Part shown: piece after piece, positions 24,003-36,274 of the stretch
How positions within the stretch are numbered: the stretch's first letter is position 1
How the letters are laid out: each line of letters opens with the position of its first letter
NCBI GenBank assembly: GCA_030063045.1
Contig: JAQSEB010000099.1
Coordinates: 310,001-374,000 of the forward strand
Length of the DNA stretch: 64,000 nt
Reading direction: 5' to 3'
DNA from: Pratylenchus scribneri
Taxonomy: Eukaryota > Nematoda > Chromadorea > Rhabditida > Pratylenchidae
Notes under the pieces: model-generated
The model's database searches: none
Told to the model about the DNA's origin: nothing
The model's input: the letters and a program-made list of their open reading frames with translations, nothing else
Program-made: the position numbers and the translations under genes

Positions 24003-27000
24003 TCATAAAGTTGCATCGAACAATCGATCAATGATCATTTCCACAGTTTCGGCATCATATTTCAATTGTCGATCAGTTTCGAACAATTCCGCACATTCTT
24101 GTGAATTTCTTTTACTGAATTCCACAAATGGCCTCAACACCATCTCTTTGATTCGTGCCCTCACTCGATTGGCCATTGCCTGATCAGCGAGGCAATAATT
24201 CTTTTGTTGTTCGACGATGGCATCGAATTCACGGGTGAAATTCTGCGGTAAAAAATTAAATAAAGAAAAATGAGTTATGCTCACCGAGAACACCATTTTG
24301 ACCATTCTTCGCTCATCGCCCGATTCCAATTCGATGCCAAAAAATGATCCAATTTGACCCCATCCCTCCAAAAATCGTTGCAAATAAGTTTCGGCTTCAG
24401 CCTCGAATTGGGTGGCCAGCGAGGATTGGCCTTGATGGTTTTCTGCCTGCATTAGTCCATTCAAACTTTTATCCCTCCCAACGGTTTGGCCAATGTATTG
24501 CAAATTGTTGAACATGAAAAGGGAGCCAAGCGAGGGATCCGAATAGGCCGTGCTTTTGTGACGCAAATTTTGTCCAAGTGCCATCATAATTTGCACTGAA
24601 ATGGGAATATTAAAATAATCAATAATATTTTTAATTTATTATTAGTCGTTTCTAGGGCTAAAATTGTTTGGGGCGAGAGTTGGGTCTTCGCCAAGGGCCT
24701 AAGCCCCCCAGTAGTCGAAAGAAAAATCTTGGGATTAGAGGCGAATCTAGTTTAAATTATTCTTTATTAATTGTGCGAGGAAATTTGATAAAACAATGAA
24801 AGGTAAAAAGCATAAGGAGAGGAAAAGGGTGGGCTTAAAAAATGCAGATTGAGGCAATATTTGATTGATATGGTGACAGGGCGATAGGCAAAAAGTGGGG
24901 GTACGGTAGGGTGAATAAAGAAAGGCCCTTAGGAATTTATAATTATTTACATTTATTAGCAGCTGCTGGAGGAATTAATCAGTCTATGCGGAATTTACAA
25001 TTTGGTGCAATTACAAATCAGAATTACAATTTAGTACAATTACAAATCAGAATTACAATTTAGTGCAATTACAAATCAGAATTACAATTTAGTGCAATTA
25101 CAAATCAGAATTACAATTTAGTGCAATTACAAATCAGAATTACAATTTGGTGCAATTACAAATCAGAATTACAATTTGGTGCAATTACAAATCAGAATTA
25201 CAATTTGGTGCAATTACAAATCAGAATTACAATTTAGTACAATTACAAATCAGAATTACAATTTGGTGCAATTACAAATCAGAATTACAATTTGGTGCAA
25301 TTACAAATCAGAATTACAATTTGGTGCAATTACAAATCAGAATTACAATTTGGTGCAATTACAAATCAGAATTACAATTTGGTGCAATTACAAATCAGAA
25401 TAACAATTTGGTGCAATTACAAATCAGAATTACAATTTAGTGCAATTACAAATCAGAATTACAATTTAGTGCAATTACAAATCAGAATTACGATTTGGTG
25501 CAATTACAAATCAGAATTACAATTTAGTACAATTACAAATCAGAATTACAATTTAGTGCACTTACAAATCAGAATAACAATTTGGTGCAATTACAAATCA
25601 GAATTACAATTTAGTACAATTACAAATCAGAATTACAATTTAGTACAATTACAAATCAGAATTACAATTTGGTGCAATTACAAATCAGAATTTACAATTT
25701 AGTGCAATTACAAATCAGAATTACAATTTAGTGCAATTACAAATCAGAATTACAATTTAGTGCAATTACAAATCAGAATTACGATTTGGTGCAATTACAA
25801 ATCAGAATTACAATTTAGTACAATTACAAATCAGAATTACAATTTAGTGCAATTACAAATCAGAATTACAATTTAGTGCAATTACAAATCAGAATTACAA
25901 TTTGGTGCAATTACAAATCAGAATTACAATTTGGTGCAATTACAAATCAGAATTACAATTTGGTGCAATTACAAATCAGAATTACAATTTGGTGCAATTA
26001 CAAATCAGAATTACAATTTGGTGCAATTACAAATCAGAATTACAATTTAGTACAATTACAAATCAGAATTACAATTTGGTGCAATTACAAATCAGAATTA
26101 CAATTTGGTGCAATTACAAATCAGAATTACAATTTGGTGCAATTACAAATCAGAATTACAATTTGGTGCAATTACAAATCAGAATTACAATTTGGTGCAA
26201 TTACAAATCAGAATTACAATTTGGTGCAATTACAAATCAGAATTACAATTTGGTGCAATTACAAATCAGAATTACAATTTGGTGCAATTACAAATCAGAA
26301 TTACAATTTGGTGCAATTACAAATCAGAATAACAATTTGGTGCAATTACAAATCAGAATTACAATTTAGTGCAATTACAAATCAGAATTACAATTTAGTG
26401 CAATTACAAATCAGAATTACGATTTGGTGCAATTACAAATCAGAATTACAATTTAGTACAATTACAAATCAGAATTACAATTTAGTGCACTTACAAATCA
26501 GAATAACAATTTGGTGCAATTACAAATCAGAATTACAATTTAGTGCAATTACAAATCAGAATTACAATTTAGTGCAATTACAAATCAGAATTACAATTTA
26601 GTGCAATTACAAATCAGAATTACAATTTAGTACAATTACAAATCAGAATTACAATTTAGTGCAATTACAAATCAGAATTACAATTTAGTGCAATTACAAA
26701 TCAGAATTACGATTTGGTGCAATTACAAATCAGAATTACAATTTAGTACAATTACAAATCAGAATTACAATTTAGTACAATTACAAATCAGAATTACAAT
26801 TTGGTGCAATTACAAATCAGAATTTACAATTTAGTGCAATTACAATCAGAATTACAATTTAGTACAATTACAAATCAGAATTACAATTTAGTGCACTTAC
26901 AAATCAGAATAACAATTTGGTGCAATTACAAATCAGAATTACGATTTGGTGCAATTACAAATCAGAATTACAATTTAGTACAATTACAAATCAGAATTAC

Positions 27001-30000
27001 AATTTAGTGCACTTACAAATCAGAATAACAATTTGGTGCAATTACAAATCAGAATTACAATTTAGTGCAATTACAAATCAGAATTACAATTTAGTGCAAT
27101 TACAAATCAGAATTACAATTTGGTGCACTTACAAATCAGAATTACGATTTGGTGCAATTACAAATCAGAATTACAATTTAGTACAATTACAAATCAGAAT
27201 TACAATTTAGTACAATTACAAATCAGAATAACAATTTGGTGCAATTACAAATCAGAATTACAATTTAGTACAATTACAAATCAGAATTACAATTTAGTGC
27301 ACTTACAAATCAGAATAACAATTTGGTGCAATTACAAATCAGAATTACAATTTGGTGCAATTACAAATCAGAATAACAATTTGGTGCAATTACAAATCAG
27401 AATTACAATTTAGTGCAATTACAAATCAGAATTACAATTTAGTGCAATTACAAATCAGAATTACGATTTGGTGCAATTACAAATCAGAATTACAATTTAG
27501 TACAATTACAAATCAGAATTACAATTTGGTGCAATTACAAATCAGAATTTACAATTTAGTGCAATTACAAATCAGAATTACAATTTAGTGCAATTACAAA
27601 TCAGAATTACAATTTAGTGCAATTACAAATCAGAATTACAATTTAGTGCAATTACAAATCAGAATTACAATTTAGTGCAATTACAAATCAGAATTACAAT
27701 TTGGTGCAATTACAAATCAGAATTACAATTTGGTGCAATTACAAATCAGAATTACAATTTGGTGCAATTACAAATCAGAATTACAATTTGGTGCAATTAC
27801 AAATCAGAATTACAATTTGGTGCAATTACAAATCAGAATTACAATTTGGTGCAATTACAAATCAGAATTACAATTTGGTGCAATTACAAATCAGAATTAC
27901 AATTTGGTGCAATTACAAATCAGAATTACAATTTGGTGCAATTACAAATCAGAATTACAATTTGGTGCAATTACAAATCAGAATTACAATTTGGTGCAAT
28001 TACAAATCAGAATTACAATTTGGTGCAATTACAAATCAGAATTACAATTTGGTGCAATTACAAATCAGAATTACAATTTGGTGCAATTACAAATCAGAAT
28101 TACAATTTGGTGCAATTACAAATCAGAATTACAATTTGGTGCAATTACAAATCAGAATTACAATTTGGTGCAATTACAAATCAGAATAACAATTTGGTGC
28201 AATTACAAATCAGAATTACAATTTAGTGCAATTACAAATCAGAATTACAATTTAGTGCAATTACAAATCAGAATTACGATTTGGTGCAATTACAAATCAG
28301 AATTACAATTTAGTACAATTACAAATCAGAATTACAATTTAGTGCACTTACAAATCAGAATAACAATTTGGTGCAATTACAAATCAGAATTACAATTTGG
28401 TGCAATTACAAATCAGAATTACAATTTGGTGCAATTACAAATCAGAATTACAATTTGGTGCAATTACAAATCAGAATTACAATTTGGTGCAATTACAAAT
28501 CAGAATTACAATTTGGTGCAATTACAAATCAGAATTACAATTTGGTGCAATTACAAATCAGAATTACAATTTGGTGCAATTACAAATCAGAATTACAATT
28601 TGGTGCAATTACAAATCAGAATAACAATTTGGTGCAATTACAAATCAGAATTACAATTTAGTGCAATTACAAATCAGAATTACAATTTAGTGCAATTACA
28701 AATCAGAATTACGATTTGGTGCAATTACAAATCAGAATTACAATTTAGTACAATTACAAATCAGAATTACAATTTAGTGCACTTACAAATCAGAATAACA
28801 ATTTGGTGCAATTACAAATCAGAATTACAATTTGGTGCAATTACAAATCAGAACAAGCGGATTTAAAATTTATTGTTAGGGAATTTAAATTTGTGAATGA
28901 AAATGATGAGAAATAAATAAATTTATTTGAAAATAAATGACTTTTTTAAATGGATAATTTCCCTTTATTAATTTGATATACAGTTTTTTATAGTCCCAAA
29001 TACCCATACAACTAACCAGCTAAACGTGCTGGACTCTCCGGGCATTCGGCCCTTTGAATCAATTGGCTGAGCAATTTTTGTTGTTGAACCAAAACTTTGA
29101 GCAAGTTTACGGTTCCACTGCTAACTGGATGCACCTATTAAATATTTTTTCAATATCATTTTGAGCCCTGAACGAACATTTCCATCCTCTGGCACAAATC
29201 TGCCCCCAATTTGATCGTTGGCCAACCTTTCCCTATATTCCTGGATCAATTGCACCGATTTGCGGAAAAGGGCGGATTGAAGGGAGGCAAATTGGGCAGA
29301 TTCGCCGACATTCTGACACGAAAAAATATTTGAATTTATTTTGAATTTGATGAAAATTGACCTCCGAAAGAGCTGCCAATTGGTTGGCATGCCGAAGCAT
29401 AAATCGAGCCAATGGCAACAAAACAGGAAAAGTTCCCTCATAGGCGTCAATCACTCGCAAAGCTTGGCCCAAACAACGGCCCAGGAAAGCGCCCACAATT
29501 TGACGAAGCACATCGGCCTCAACGCTGACTTTTCCGAAAATATTCGAGCACAATTCAGTTTCCAATTGGATGAGGACAAGAATGGCGGAAAGGAGGAAAA
29601 GAACAACGGCAATTGCATTGTCCCGATGAACTTGCTCATTTGAATCCGCTGAATTTGGAGAATTTGGTTGATTAGGTTACATTTTTTCATTTTGGCGTTC
29701 ATTTTAGAAGAGTGGATATTTTAATAATTGGAAATTCGGAATCAATGATAGTTAATAATATGTCTATGGCCTAAAAAACTTTTTCAATATTATTTAAATT
29801 TGGTACTTCACGGTTTCTCGGGCAGATTTTTTGGTCAACTTGGGAAAGGTAAAGATAACCCCCAAAGGTCATCCGGTATTGAGTTATTCACAGGGATAGG
29901 TTATCAATTATCATCGCACGTATCAGTAACCCTAATCCTACCTTCATTTCTATGATACCTGCCCGGGGATTACCAGGTAGTACTGTAAATTTTACCGTAA

Positions 30001-32175
30001 CTTCTATCTGAAAAATAAAATCTCCACCTTATTAATATGGATAGTTTGGAATAAAATCCTATTTTTATGATTGATAAATAACCCCTCATCAATATTTCCT
30101 ATCTCCTTTAAGGGGTTTAAGAATGAAACCATTTTTCCAATTTCAAAACCCAAAAATTCCTCACCAATTCGATGGGCTGCTTTCTTCAACGCGCTAAAAG
30201 GGGAAACAATATTATAATTTCAATAATTTTTTAAAAAATTTGAAAAATTTGACAAAAGGCGAAAAGCAATTGGCGCAAATTGTCTGGCCCCAAGTCGGTC
30301 CATTTGTGCCCCAAATTCTTCATGCCCTTGGCTTGGCTGATTCTCCAAACATTTTTCCACCATTTTGGCCAAATTCGCTTCCTTTCCCCCAATTTCCATT
30401 TCTTTTTCATTTTTCCCCTTTTTTGACTCCTTTTCCTTCCCTTCTCCCATTGTATTACTAATTTTTCCTTTTGCCTTTATCAAAACAATTTGTTGCTTTT
30501 TCCCACCAATTTTTTCTTGTCCACCGACAACATTTTCCCCATCATTTTTTCGATTCGGCGATCGTCCGTATCTCAACACTTTTCGCCATTTTTCCCCATT
30601 TATTAATGCGGCCGTTTGGCCATATGGCATTCCCGGGAATCCGGATTCTGCCTTTTGTCTACAAATTGGGAATATTTGGCTTATTTATTTTTATTCCAAA
30701 ATAGCCCTTAAACTTTCGAAGGATTTATTATTAATCTTTTCGTTTTTAAAACTTTTTTTAAATTTTTGACAATTATTTTGTAAATAAAACTTACACTTTC
30801 ACAAAATTTCCACTTTTTGCCCGATTGTTTTGAATTTGATCGCCAATGTTTCGAAGGGGTTTCTTTGGGAAAAAACAATTCCTCAATTGTATTGTTCAAA
30901 TATAATTAAACCAGCATATTTTCGGCTCGACATTGGGCATAAAATTGAAGAAATTGGGAACAATCCGTGTGCTCTAAAAGCCATCCGGCCATTTGGTGAA
31001 TTTTCTGGGCATCCCGGAGAGTCAGAAATGAACTCATCCGAAAAGAGGGCATTTCTGTGGATTGGACAAAAACTTTAATTATTTTCCCTAAAATTTTGCA
31101 TGCCATAATCATCGTCCAGGCAATCGAACAGCTTATTGGGATCGACCGGAACACAACTTGATTTGACCAAATTGCCGAACTCCGCCTCTATATTTGAGCA
31201 ACCAATTTCGTAGATTTGTTTCTGCAAAATCAAACCATTCTCTTCAATTCGACAAATTTCTTTGCTTTTTACGGTTTCAATTGGACCAAATCCCATTATT
31301 CCTATCCCCTATACCGTAGTTTTAAGATGAAAAAGGTAAATGACTTTTGTGCCTCCTTTGGAGTCTTGAAATTTATTAGCCCCGTCCCCCCCTCCTCTAT
31401 TTGAAGCCCTACCTCTCTCTAATAGGAGCCCACTTTGGAGGGTCTCTGAAAAATGTAGACCCGGAGGCTTCTAATAGAGGGAATAAATATTTTTCAATAA
31501 TTTAAGCGAATATTTAATTAATCTTTTGGTTCAATATTGTCTAATCTCTAATGCATTCTTACAATATGTTCCAGTTGATTTTTGTAGGTCAAATGGGTGG
31601 AAAAGAAGGCGATTGCCTCCTTCAACGTGCGCATTTTCTCCAAATAATCATCCAGCGCAAACAGAACATTCCCATCTCGAATCGTGTTTTCCAATGCCGT
31701 CGTTTTGCCATGGAATTGGATTGTGGCATCGACGGTGCTCAACAATTTTCGGATGCCTTCAAAATTGGGGGGCCTAACAATTTTCCTTTATTTTCTTAAT
31801 AACCCTCTCATTTTGATTGAAATGAAACCATTCCAACTTTCGGACATTTGGAAAAAAGTAATTCCCTATCTACATTTACTTCGATAAACCCAAGACCCAA
31901 CCAACTCTGTTGTTCTCGTTGAATCACACTGGATTTGGCATAAAGTGTGGCAACATTTGCCGAAAGTGAATCTATTCTCTCCTGGAAATTGTCAAGCAAT
32001 GAACAAACTGAATTGGACAAAGTATTGGATTTGCCCAATGCTTCTTGGAAATCTCGAAGCCATTCTTCGTCCTAAAATCCTCATAAATAAGGGAATTAGG
32101 CATTCTTCGGACCCGATGAAGCCGGTGGTCCAATTCCTCCATTGACAAAGTTCCCGACGAAATTGACTTCGACAT
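24003..32175 (-). CDS. EXOC7: Exocyst complex subunit EXOC7 (Exo70)
   Basis: Exo70 is the exocyst subunit that binds plasma-membrane phosphoinositides and Rho GTPases to tether secretory vesicles. Twelve exons join in phase: 32175-32113, 32071-31897, 31756-31563, 31308-31104, 31054-30912, 30862-30795, 30658-30351, 29648-29362, 29312-29178, 29134-29017, 24595-24285 and 24242-24003. They give about 748 residues, the usual family length. Recognised blocks are the N-terminal coiled coil (LLDNFQERIDSLSANVATLY), TLKEAIAFFSTH, SGTVNLLKVLVQQQK, MFNNLQYI and the hallmark C-terminus VEMIIDRLFDATL. The region of exon 7 is a basic linker. The intron 31055-31103 has a GC donor (G|GCATGC). The start of exon 4 lies at the TATAG within a foldback-element end and is the least certain junction. 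The intron 24596-29016 (4.4 kb) contains a DR1 copy and satellite array 2; all other introns but one are under 300 bp. Confidence 0.92.
24640..24975 (+). repeat. Dispersed repeat DR1, copy 2
   Basis: Matches copy 1 over about 330 bp (TTTGGGGCGAGAGxTGGGTCT near the left end, AAAGGCCCTTAGG at the right end). It lies in the large EXOC7 intron and directly abuts satellite array 2. Confidence 0.75.
24990..28853 (+). repeat. 29-bp satellite array 2 (about 133 units) in EXOC7 intron
   Basis: The same 29-bp unit and orientation as array 1, with its own variants: TTTGGTGC is common, and TTTAGTAC, ACGATTTGG, GTGCACTT and GAATAACAA mark sub-blocks. The order of these variants recurs in blocks (around 25176, 26105 and 28397), which shows higher-order duplication. 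Left edge ATGCGGAATTTACAATTTGG; right edge CAGAACAAGCGGATTT. Because TTTGGTG removes the in-frame TAG, three-unit (87-bp) frames stay open for up to 378 codons. These are a by-product of the repeat. Confidence 0.98.
29750..30010. other. Repeat-like sequence in EXOC7 intron
   Basis: The intron between exons 7 and 8 (29649-30350) holds GC-richer sequence with palindromic pieces (CCTGCCCGGGGATTACCAGGTAG region near 29960) that does not look coding. A transposon remnant is possible, but I cannot assign it. Confidence 0.3.
31310..31500. repeat. Foldback element B, decayed copy in EXOC7 intron
   Basis: It starts with TATACCGTAG and ends with GGCTTCTAATAGAGGG, matching the family ends. The left end overlaps the TATAG that serves, on the minus strand, as the predicted 3' splice site of EXOC7 exon 4. 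Confidence 0.5.
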
Positions 32176-32604
32176 TTATTTTTAATTTTTATACGTGACA
32201 GAGGAAAATAACGGCACCAATTTACGCGCAATAAAAGATGGAAAATTAGGCTATTTTTGGATAGAATGAAAAATCAAGTGGCTTCAATCAATCTTTTACG
32301 GCCAAATCACATTCAAAATGAATTCTCGGAGGAAATTTATTTGATTTTTGTGTGGCATTTCCCAGCGATAACCATTGCCAGTAGATGTAGAGGAAGAGAG
32401 GGCTAGGGCTTTTGACTTGTTTTGAGTTCGTTGGAAAAGAAACGAGAAAATGTGGAAATATGCCTTGTTTTTACCTCTTCGATGGAAAAGAAATAAGAAA
32501 ATGGGGAAATAGTATATTAAATTGGGCGGCCTACGCTGCTCAATTTGCCCACTGCCTTCCTTCTTTTACACCACGACGTTTTATTCCCGGGTCCATTTCC
32601 CTTT

Positions 32605-32614
32605 TCTATATATA
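32605..32614 (+). promoter_or_regulatory. TATA box of the U6 gene
   Basis: TCTATATATA lies about 25-32 bp before the first base of U6, the spacing expected for an external (type 3) RNA polymerase III promoter. A proximal sequence element should lie about 30 bp further up, but I do not recognise a nematode consensus there. Confidence 0.7.
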
Positions 32615-32636
32615 CGCCCTCGTTCATTCCTATTTT

Positions 32637-32742
32637 GTTCATTCCAAATGGACATATACTAAAATTGGAACAATACAGAGAAGATTAGCATGGCCCCTGC
32701 GCAAGGATGACACGCAAATTCGTGAAGCGTTCCAAATTTTTT
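32637..32742 (+). ncRNA. U6: U6 spliceosomal snRNA
   Basis: It contains the invariant U6 parts in order: a 5' stem-loop (GTTCATT / AAATGGAC), CATATACTAAAATTGG, the ACAGAGA box that pairs with the 5' splice site, AGCATGGCCCCTGCGCA with the catalytic AGC triad, and the 3' part GATGACACGCAAATTCGTG and GCGTTCC. It ends in a run of T that serves as the polymerase III terminator. The sequence after the 5' stem is essentially identical to metazoan U6. The full-length core and the TATA box at the right distance argue for an active gene rather than a pseudogene. Confidence 0.97.
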
Positions 32743-33111
32743 GCCATTTTTTCATAAATTGATTGAATTATTAATGGTACAAAATGATTCAATATTTTTA
32801 TTCCATATCACTTTAAATGATCCAATCAGTTAAATATTTACCTAATGGATTCAGAGGGATAATTTAGTGACCAAAATGGCCTATCTTTTCGGCGAATTGG
32901 CCTTGAATTTTCCAAATTTTTCCAAAATTTGAGTTAGCATTGGCAATGCACATTTATATAAGCTTTTTGACCTTTTATCATGCCAACTTCCATTTGTTTT
33001 CAGCAATTTATACCTTTTTTGATTATATAATTTTAAATTAATTAAAAACATAAATAAATTGCAGATTTTAAAGTTTTTTGCTGACGACCAAGACAAAGAC
33101 AATTCTCAAAA

Positions 33112-34033
33112 ATGCCAAAAAGAGTATTTGTGAACAAAAAGAATGCCAAAACCTTCAAAATTACTGAAACGCTTGTTCCATCCACCACCAACAATACCAA
33201 TAATCTCACTTTGGAAGATGATCTGATTGATAAGGCAATCCAAGCCATTGACAATGTTGAGGTTTAAAATGAAAAGCCAATTCATTTATTAGAAATTTGT
33301 AAATTAAGGCAAACGAAGGCTCTTTTGAACAATTGATCATGGCTGAAGGAGCCGCTGCTGGACTCAAAGGGTTTGTTAAACATTTTTATTTCCAAGGACA
33401 AAATTTTCATAAAATTTTTAAACCAAAGTTGGTTTTTAAAAAATCACCAAAGGAAAAATGTAAAAAGGAGTAAAGATTATAATGGTTCAATGATTTGTTC
33501 TACCTTCTTGACCCCCAAACCATATACCCAATCGATTGATCTCATCAAGAAGCATCATTGATAATGTTTTGGCTTAAAATTTAACATATTAAATTAGTTT
33601 TAAACCAAAGATCTAAAGATGGTTAAAACGGCTTAATGCCGTTAAATTTTTGATCAAACCATGAAAAATTTTATATCAATCAATGCGTCTTGACGATATC
33701 TGTCGATTGGATATATGGTTTGGGGGTCTAGGGACAAACCAATGAACCGTTATAATCTTTTCGCCATTTTCGATCCAATGAATAGCAAACTTTTGGTGAG
33801 ATTGATTGGGGTGAAAAAAAACATAAATCCAATAAAATGTATTCTAACATTTAAGGGATCCCGACTTCGACAGACTTCTGCGAATGACCAGGGGAAAGGA
33901 TGCGCCGAGGGGCACCAGCGATGATTCAAGACCGCCAAAACGTCAAAGTCAACAAATAAAAGAGGAGGCTGGAAATGTGGAGAAAGGAAAGGTTGAAAAT
34001 GGCGGCGATGGACTTCCCAGAAAAACGATGTAA
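33112..34033 (+). CDS. Small charged protein, unrecognised
   Basis: Three exons join in phase (33112-33261, 33309-33370, 33856-34033) and give 129 residues. The N-terminus MPKRVFVNKKNAKTFKI is basic. It is followed by an Asn/Thr-rich stretch, an acidic LEDDLIDKAIQAID segment, GSFEQLIMAEGAAAGLK, and a hydrophilic tail DPDFDRLLRM...PPKRQSQQIKEE rich in Lys, Arg, Glu and Gly. There is no signal peptide or membrane segment, so a nuclear or cytosolic role is likely. The KKNAKTF start faintly recalls the ribosome factor LTV1, but the rest does not fit. The second intron contains a foldback A element. Confidence 0.55.
33462..33770. repeat. Foldback element A, reference copy
   Basis: About 300 bp with long terminal inverted repeats. 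The left arm reads AAGATTATAATGGTTCAATG and then GACCCCCAAACCATATACCC. The right arm carries GGTTTGGGGGTCTAGGG and then AATGAACCGTTATAATCTT. The arms extend about 75 bp and the centre is also partly palindromic. Relatives occur at 35836-36118, 40825-41075, 41965-42235, 42826-43065 and 54440-54730. Confidence 0.85.
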
Positions 34034-34147
34034 ATGATGGGATAATCATACACTGATTTACGAGTACATTTTTGTATCAACATTTTTATTTTGATCACTG
34101 AACATTGTTTTATACTCATTTGCATTATAATTCCATTTATTGCGATA

Positions 34148-34310
34148 AATTTGACATTTTTGACCGTTAAAATTCCCAACATTTGACACTTTAGAAGACC
34201 TCTAAAATCCCTAACCATTTGACACTTTTGGCCATAAAATTCTTACAATTTGACATTTTTGACCCCTAGAATCCTCTAAATTTGACATTGACTACAAAAA
34301 ATTCCCAAAA
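34148..34310. repeat. Short minisatellite, unit about 50-55 bp
   Basis: Three imperfect copies of a phrase built on TTTGACATTTTTGACC and TAAAATTCCCAA, in the spacer between the charged-protein gene (+) and UQCRQ (-). Confidence 0.6.
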
Positions 34311-34491
34311 TCTGAGAACACTAAAATAAAACAAACAAATGCCCATTAAACCACGCAAATTAATAAAAAAAAATTACATAAAAATGTTCTAAATTTATTT
34401 ATAGCAAAATTGTCCATTAGAGAAATTCATCAACAGAATTTGTTGTCCATATTTATATATCCTAAATCATCCATTTCATTCATTGTCACAT

Positions 34492-34903
34492 TTATTCTTC
34501 CTTCTCGTTTTGTTCCTTTTCCTCTTTGGCCTCCGCCGCTGCCAATCCGGGTTTCTTTGCCTCTGCCCGACGCCACCGTTCATGTTCCTTCTTGCCCCAA
34601 TCCCAAGCGAGGTAGTAAATTGTGCCCGGAATTGCGAACATCCACCAATCGCGCAAATGCTTTTTGACAGGCTAAAAAATCGAGAATTTATCGAATATTT
34701 TGCCTTTTCTAATTACCTTCCAAACACCCATGGCGAATCCCTTCCAAACTTGTTGCTCATTTGCGGCAATTGTAATTCGATAGAAGCCGAAATTCTTAAT
34801 TATATTTTTAATTGAAAAAAATTTGTTGATTAAAGTAAACCTTTTGATATTCACCAAAATGTTGACCGACGCCTTGGCCCATTCGCAACAGGGAGAGACG
34901 CAT
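34492..34903 (-). CDS. UQCRQ: Cytochrome bc1 complex subunit 8 (UQCRQ)
   Basis: A small membrane subunit of mitochondrial complex III in the inner membrane. Three exons, all phase 0 (34903-34841, 34794-34717, 34671-34492), give 106 residues against about 80 in human. Family marks are the MRLSLLRMGQGVGQHFGEYQ start, the FAMGVWKPVKKHLRDWW stretch that leads into one membrane helix (AIPGTIYYLAWDWG) and the KKEHERWRR segment after it, which aligns with WGTEEFERSKRK of the human protein. The C-terminus is extended by a Lys/Glu/Ala-rich tail. NDUFA7 lies about 215 bp upstream in the same orientation. As I recall, the two are also neighbours in C. elegans (F45H10.2 and F45H10.3), so this may be an old gene pair or operon. 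Confidence 0.88.
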
Positions 34904-35118
34904 TTTCGTTTAGTACGCAAACAAGAAGAATTTATGTCAAAAATGAATAAGAATAAATTAATAATAAAAATAAATTAAATTTTAAGATATTTTCATGTTA
35001 AAATCAACAGTGAAAATTTATTAAAAAATATGAAAATAATTCAATTTATTCAATTAAATTCAAACGAGGAGAGCCAATTCCTATATAAAATAAACAAATA
35101 ATCAATCAAATAATTGTT

Positions 35119-35753
35119 TTATGATTTCATATATTTATCAAATTTTTGCACTTTTGTCAGCTCCGCATTTCGTTGTTGCGTCAATTCCTCATTCCCAATG
35201 CTTCGAGTCCATTCATAGCCAAAACCAGGAGTGGGAATTTTTGGGTTGAATCCGTAGTTTTGCTCTGGGCCGAAATTAATTGCCACCGCTTCATTGAATT
35301 GTTCAAAACTAAATTTTAACATTTATTTTATTAAAAATATCAAAATTTACGGAATTGTCTCGCCGCTGGCCTTTCTCAATTCCAATTGGCCTTTTTCATC
35401 AATTTTATAGAGCGGTGTGGGCGGTGTCACCATTCGTCGGGAATCCCGTTCATAATAATAATTGCCGGCAATTTTGTGTGCCACTCCGCCTTGTGCCAGT
35501 GCCGGCTCCGTATTTCGACTTGACTGATCGTCGGCATAGCGCCCGTGTGTACGATAGACTGCCTAAAATACATAAATCGACTGTAAATTTTGTACTAAAT
35601 AATTTAAACCTGTCCATCCGGCGTTGGTGGCCCAGGTGGCGGTGTTATTGGTTCACGTTTCACTTTGAGCAGGAAATTTCGAATATACGAGAATAGTGGT
35701 GCTGATTCCACGTGCTTTATTTTTTCACCAATTTTGGGCACTTTTCCACTCAT
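35119..35753 (-). CDS. NDUFA7: Complex I subunit NDUFA7 (B14.5a)
   Basis: An accessory subunit of mitochondrial NADH:ubiquinone oxidoreductase. Three exons join in phase (35753-35610, 35562-35351, 35308-35119) and give 181 residues, longer than the human 113. The diagnostic segment is KIAGNYYYERDSRRMVTPPTPLY, which matches [20 protein letters not shown] of human NDUFA7. A PPPGPPTP stretch precedes it, again as in the family. The N-terminus (MSGKVPKIGEKIKHVESAPL) is basic and amphipathic, and there is no cleavable presequence that I can call. The extra length is C-terminal (NFGPEQNYGFNPKIPTPGF onward). Confidence 0.88.
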
Positions 35754-35835
35754 TTTTTATTCTAGATTGGATTAGGTTTTTATTTTAATTAAGGGAAATA
35801 TTTAATTTGTCAAAAAAGCAGTAAAAATGGAGAAA

Positions 35836-36118
35836 TTATAAAACAGTTCAACGGTTTGTCCTAACTACCAAACCTTTAACAACCCATTCGATAAATCTCT
35901 TCGAGTTGCATCGTTTGTTAAAATGATCCGGCTTAGGTTTAACCAATTTTAAATAAGTTTTAAACCAAAAATCCATACGATGATTTAAACGGTTTAAAAC
36001 ACTTTAATTTTGATCAAACCATGACAAATTAATTATATACTAATCGACGTCTTGATGAGGATCTATCGATTTGGGCTATGGTTCGGAGTCTAGAACAAAC
36101 CATTAAACCCTCCTTGCC
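35836..36118. repeat. Foldback element A copy
   Basis: The left arm is CAGTTCAACGGTTTGTCC and the right arm GTCTAGAACAAACCATTAAA, with the family centre AACCAATTTTAAATAAG and GATTTAAACGGTTTAAA. It lies in the spacer upstream of NDUFA7. Confidence 0.7.
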
Positions 36119-36274
36119 ATTTTCAATGTTTTTTTTTGGTCAAATTTAATACTTTAATTTTAATTAATAAAAAAAAGTAATAAATTGTAAAAACATAAAT
36201 ATGGAATTGAATCAATTAATTTTATTAAAATATTTATTATTTCAAAAATAATTTCGGATAATATTAAACTGGAA

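Noticed and set aside
25147..28866. Long open frames (up to 378 codons) encoding a repeat of about 29 residues built on VQLQIRITIWCNYKSELQF
   Set aside because: They exist only because 29 bp times three is 87 bp and the TTTGGTG variant removes a TAG. All three forward frames are open in the same stretch, starts are arbitrary, and the DNA lies in an EXOC7 intron.
30004..30189. KKAAHRIGEEF frame as an EXOC7 exon
   Set aside because: The alignable Exo70 sequence passes directly from exon 7 (donor at 30350) to exon 8 (acceptor at 29649) in phase; the frame lies within that intron.
32412..32762. 116-codon + frame over the U6 region
   Set aside because: It runs through the U6 snRNA and its promoter; the U6 sequence explains the conservation.
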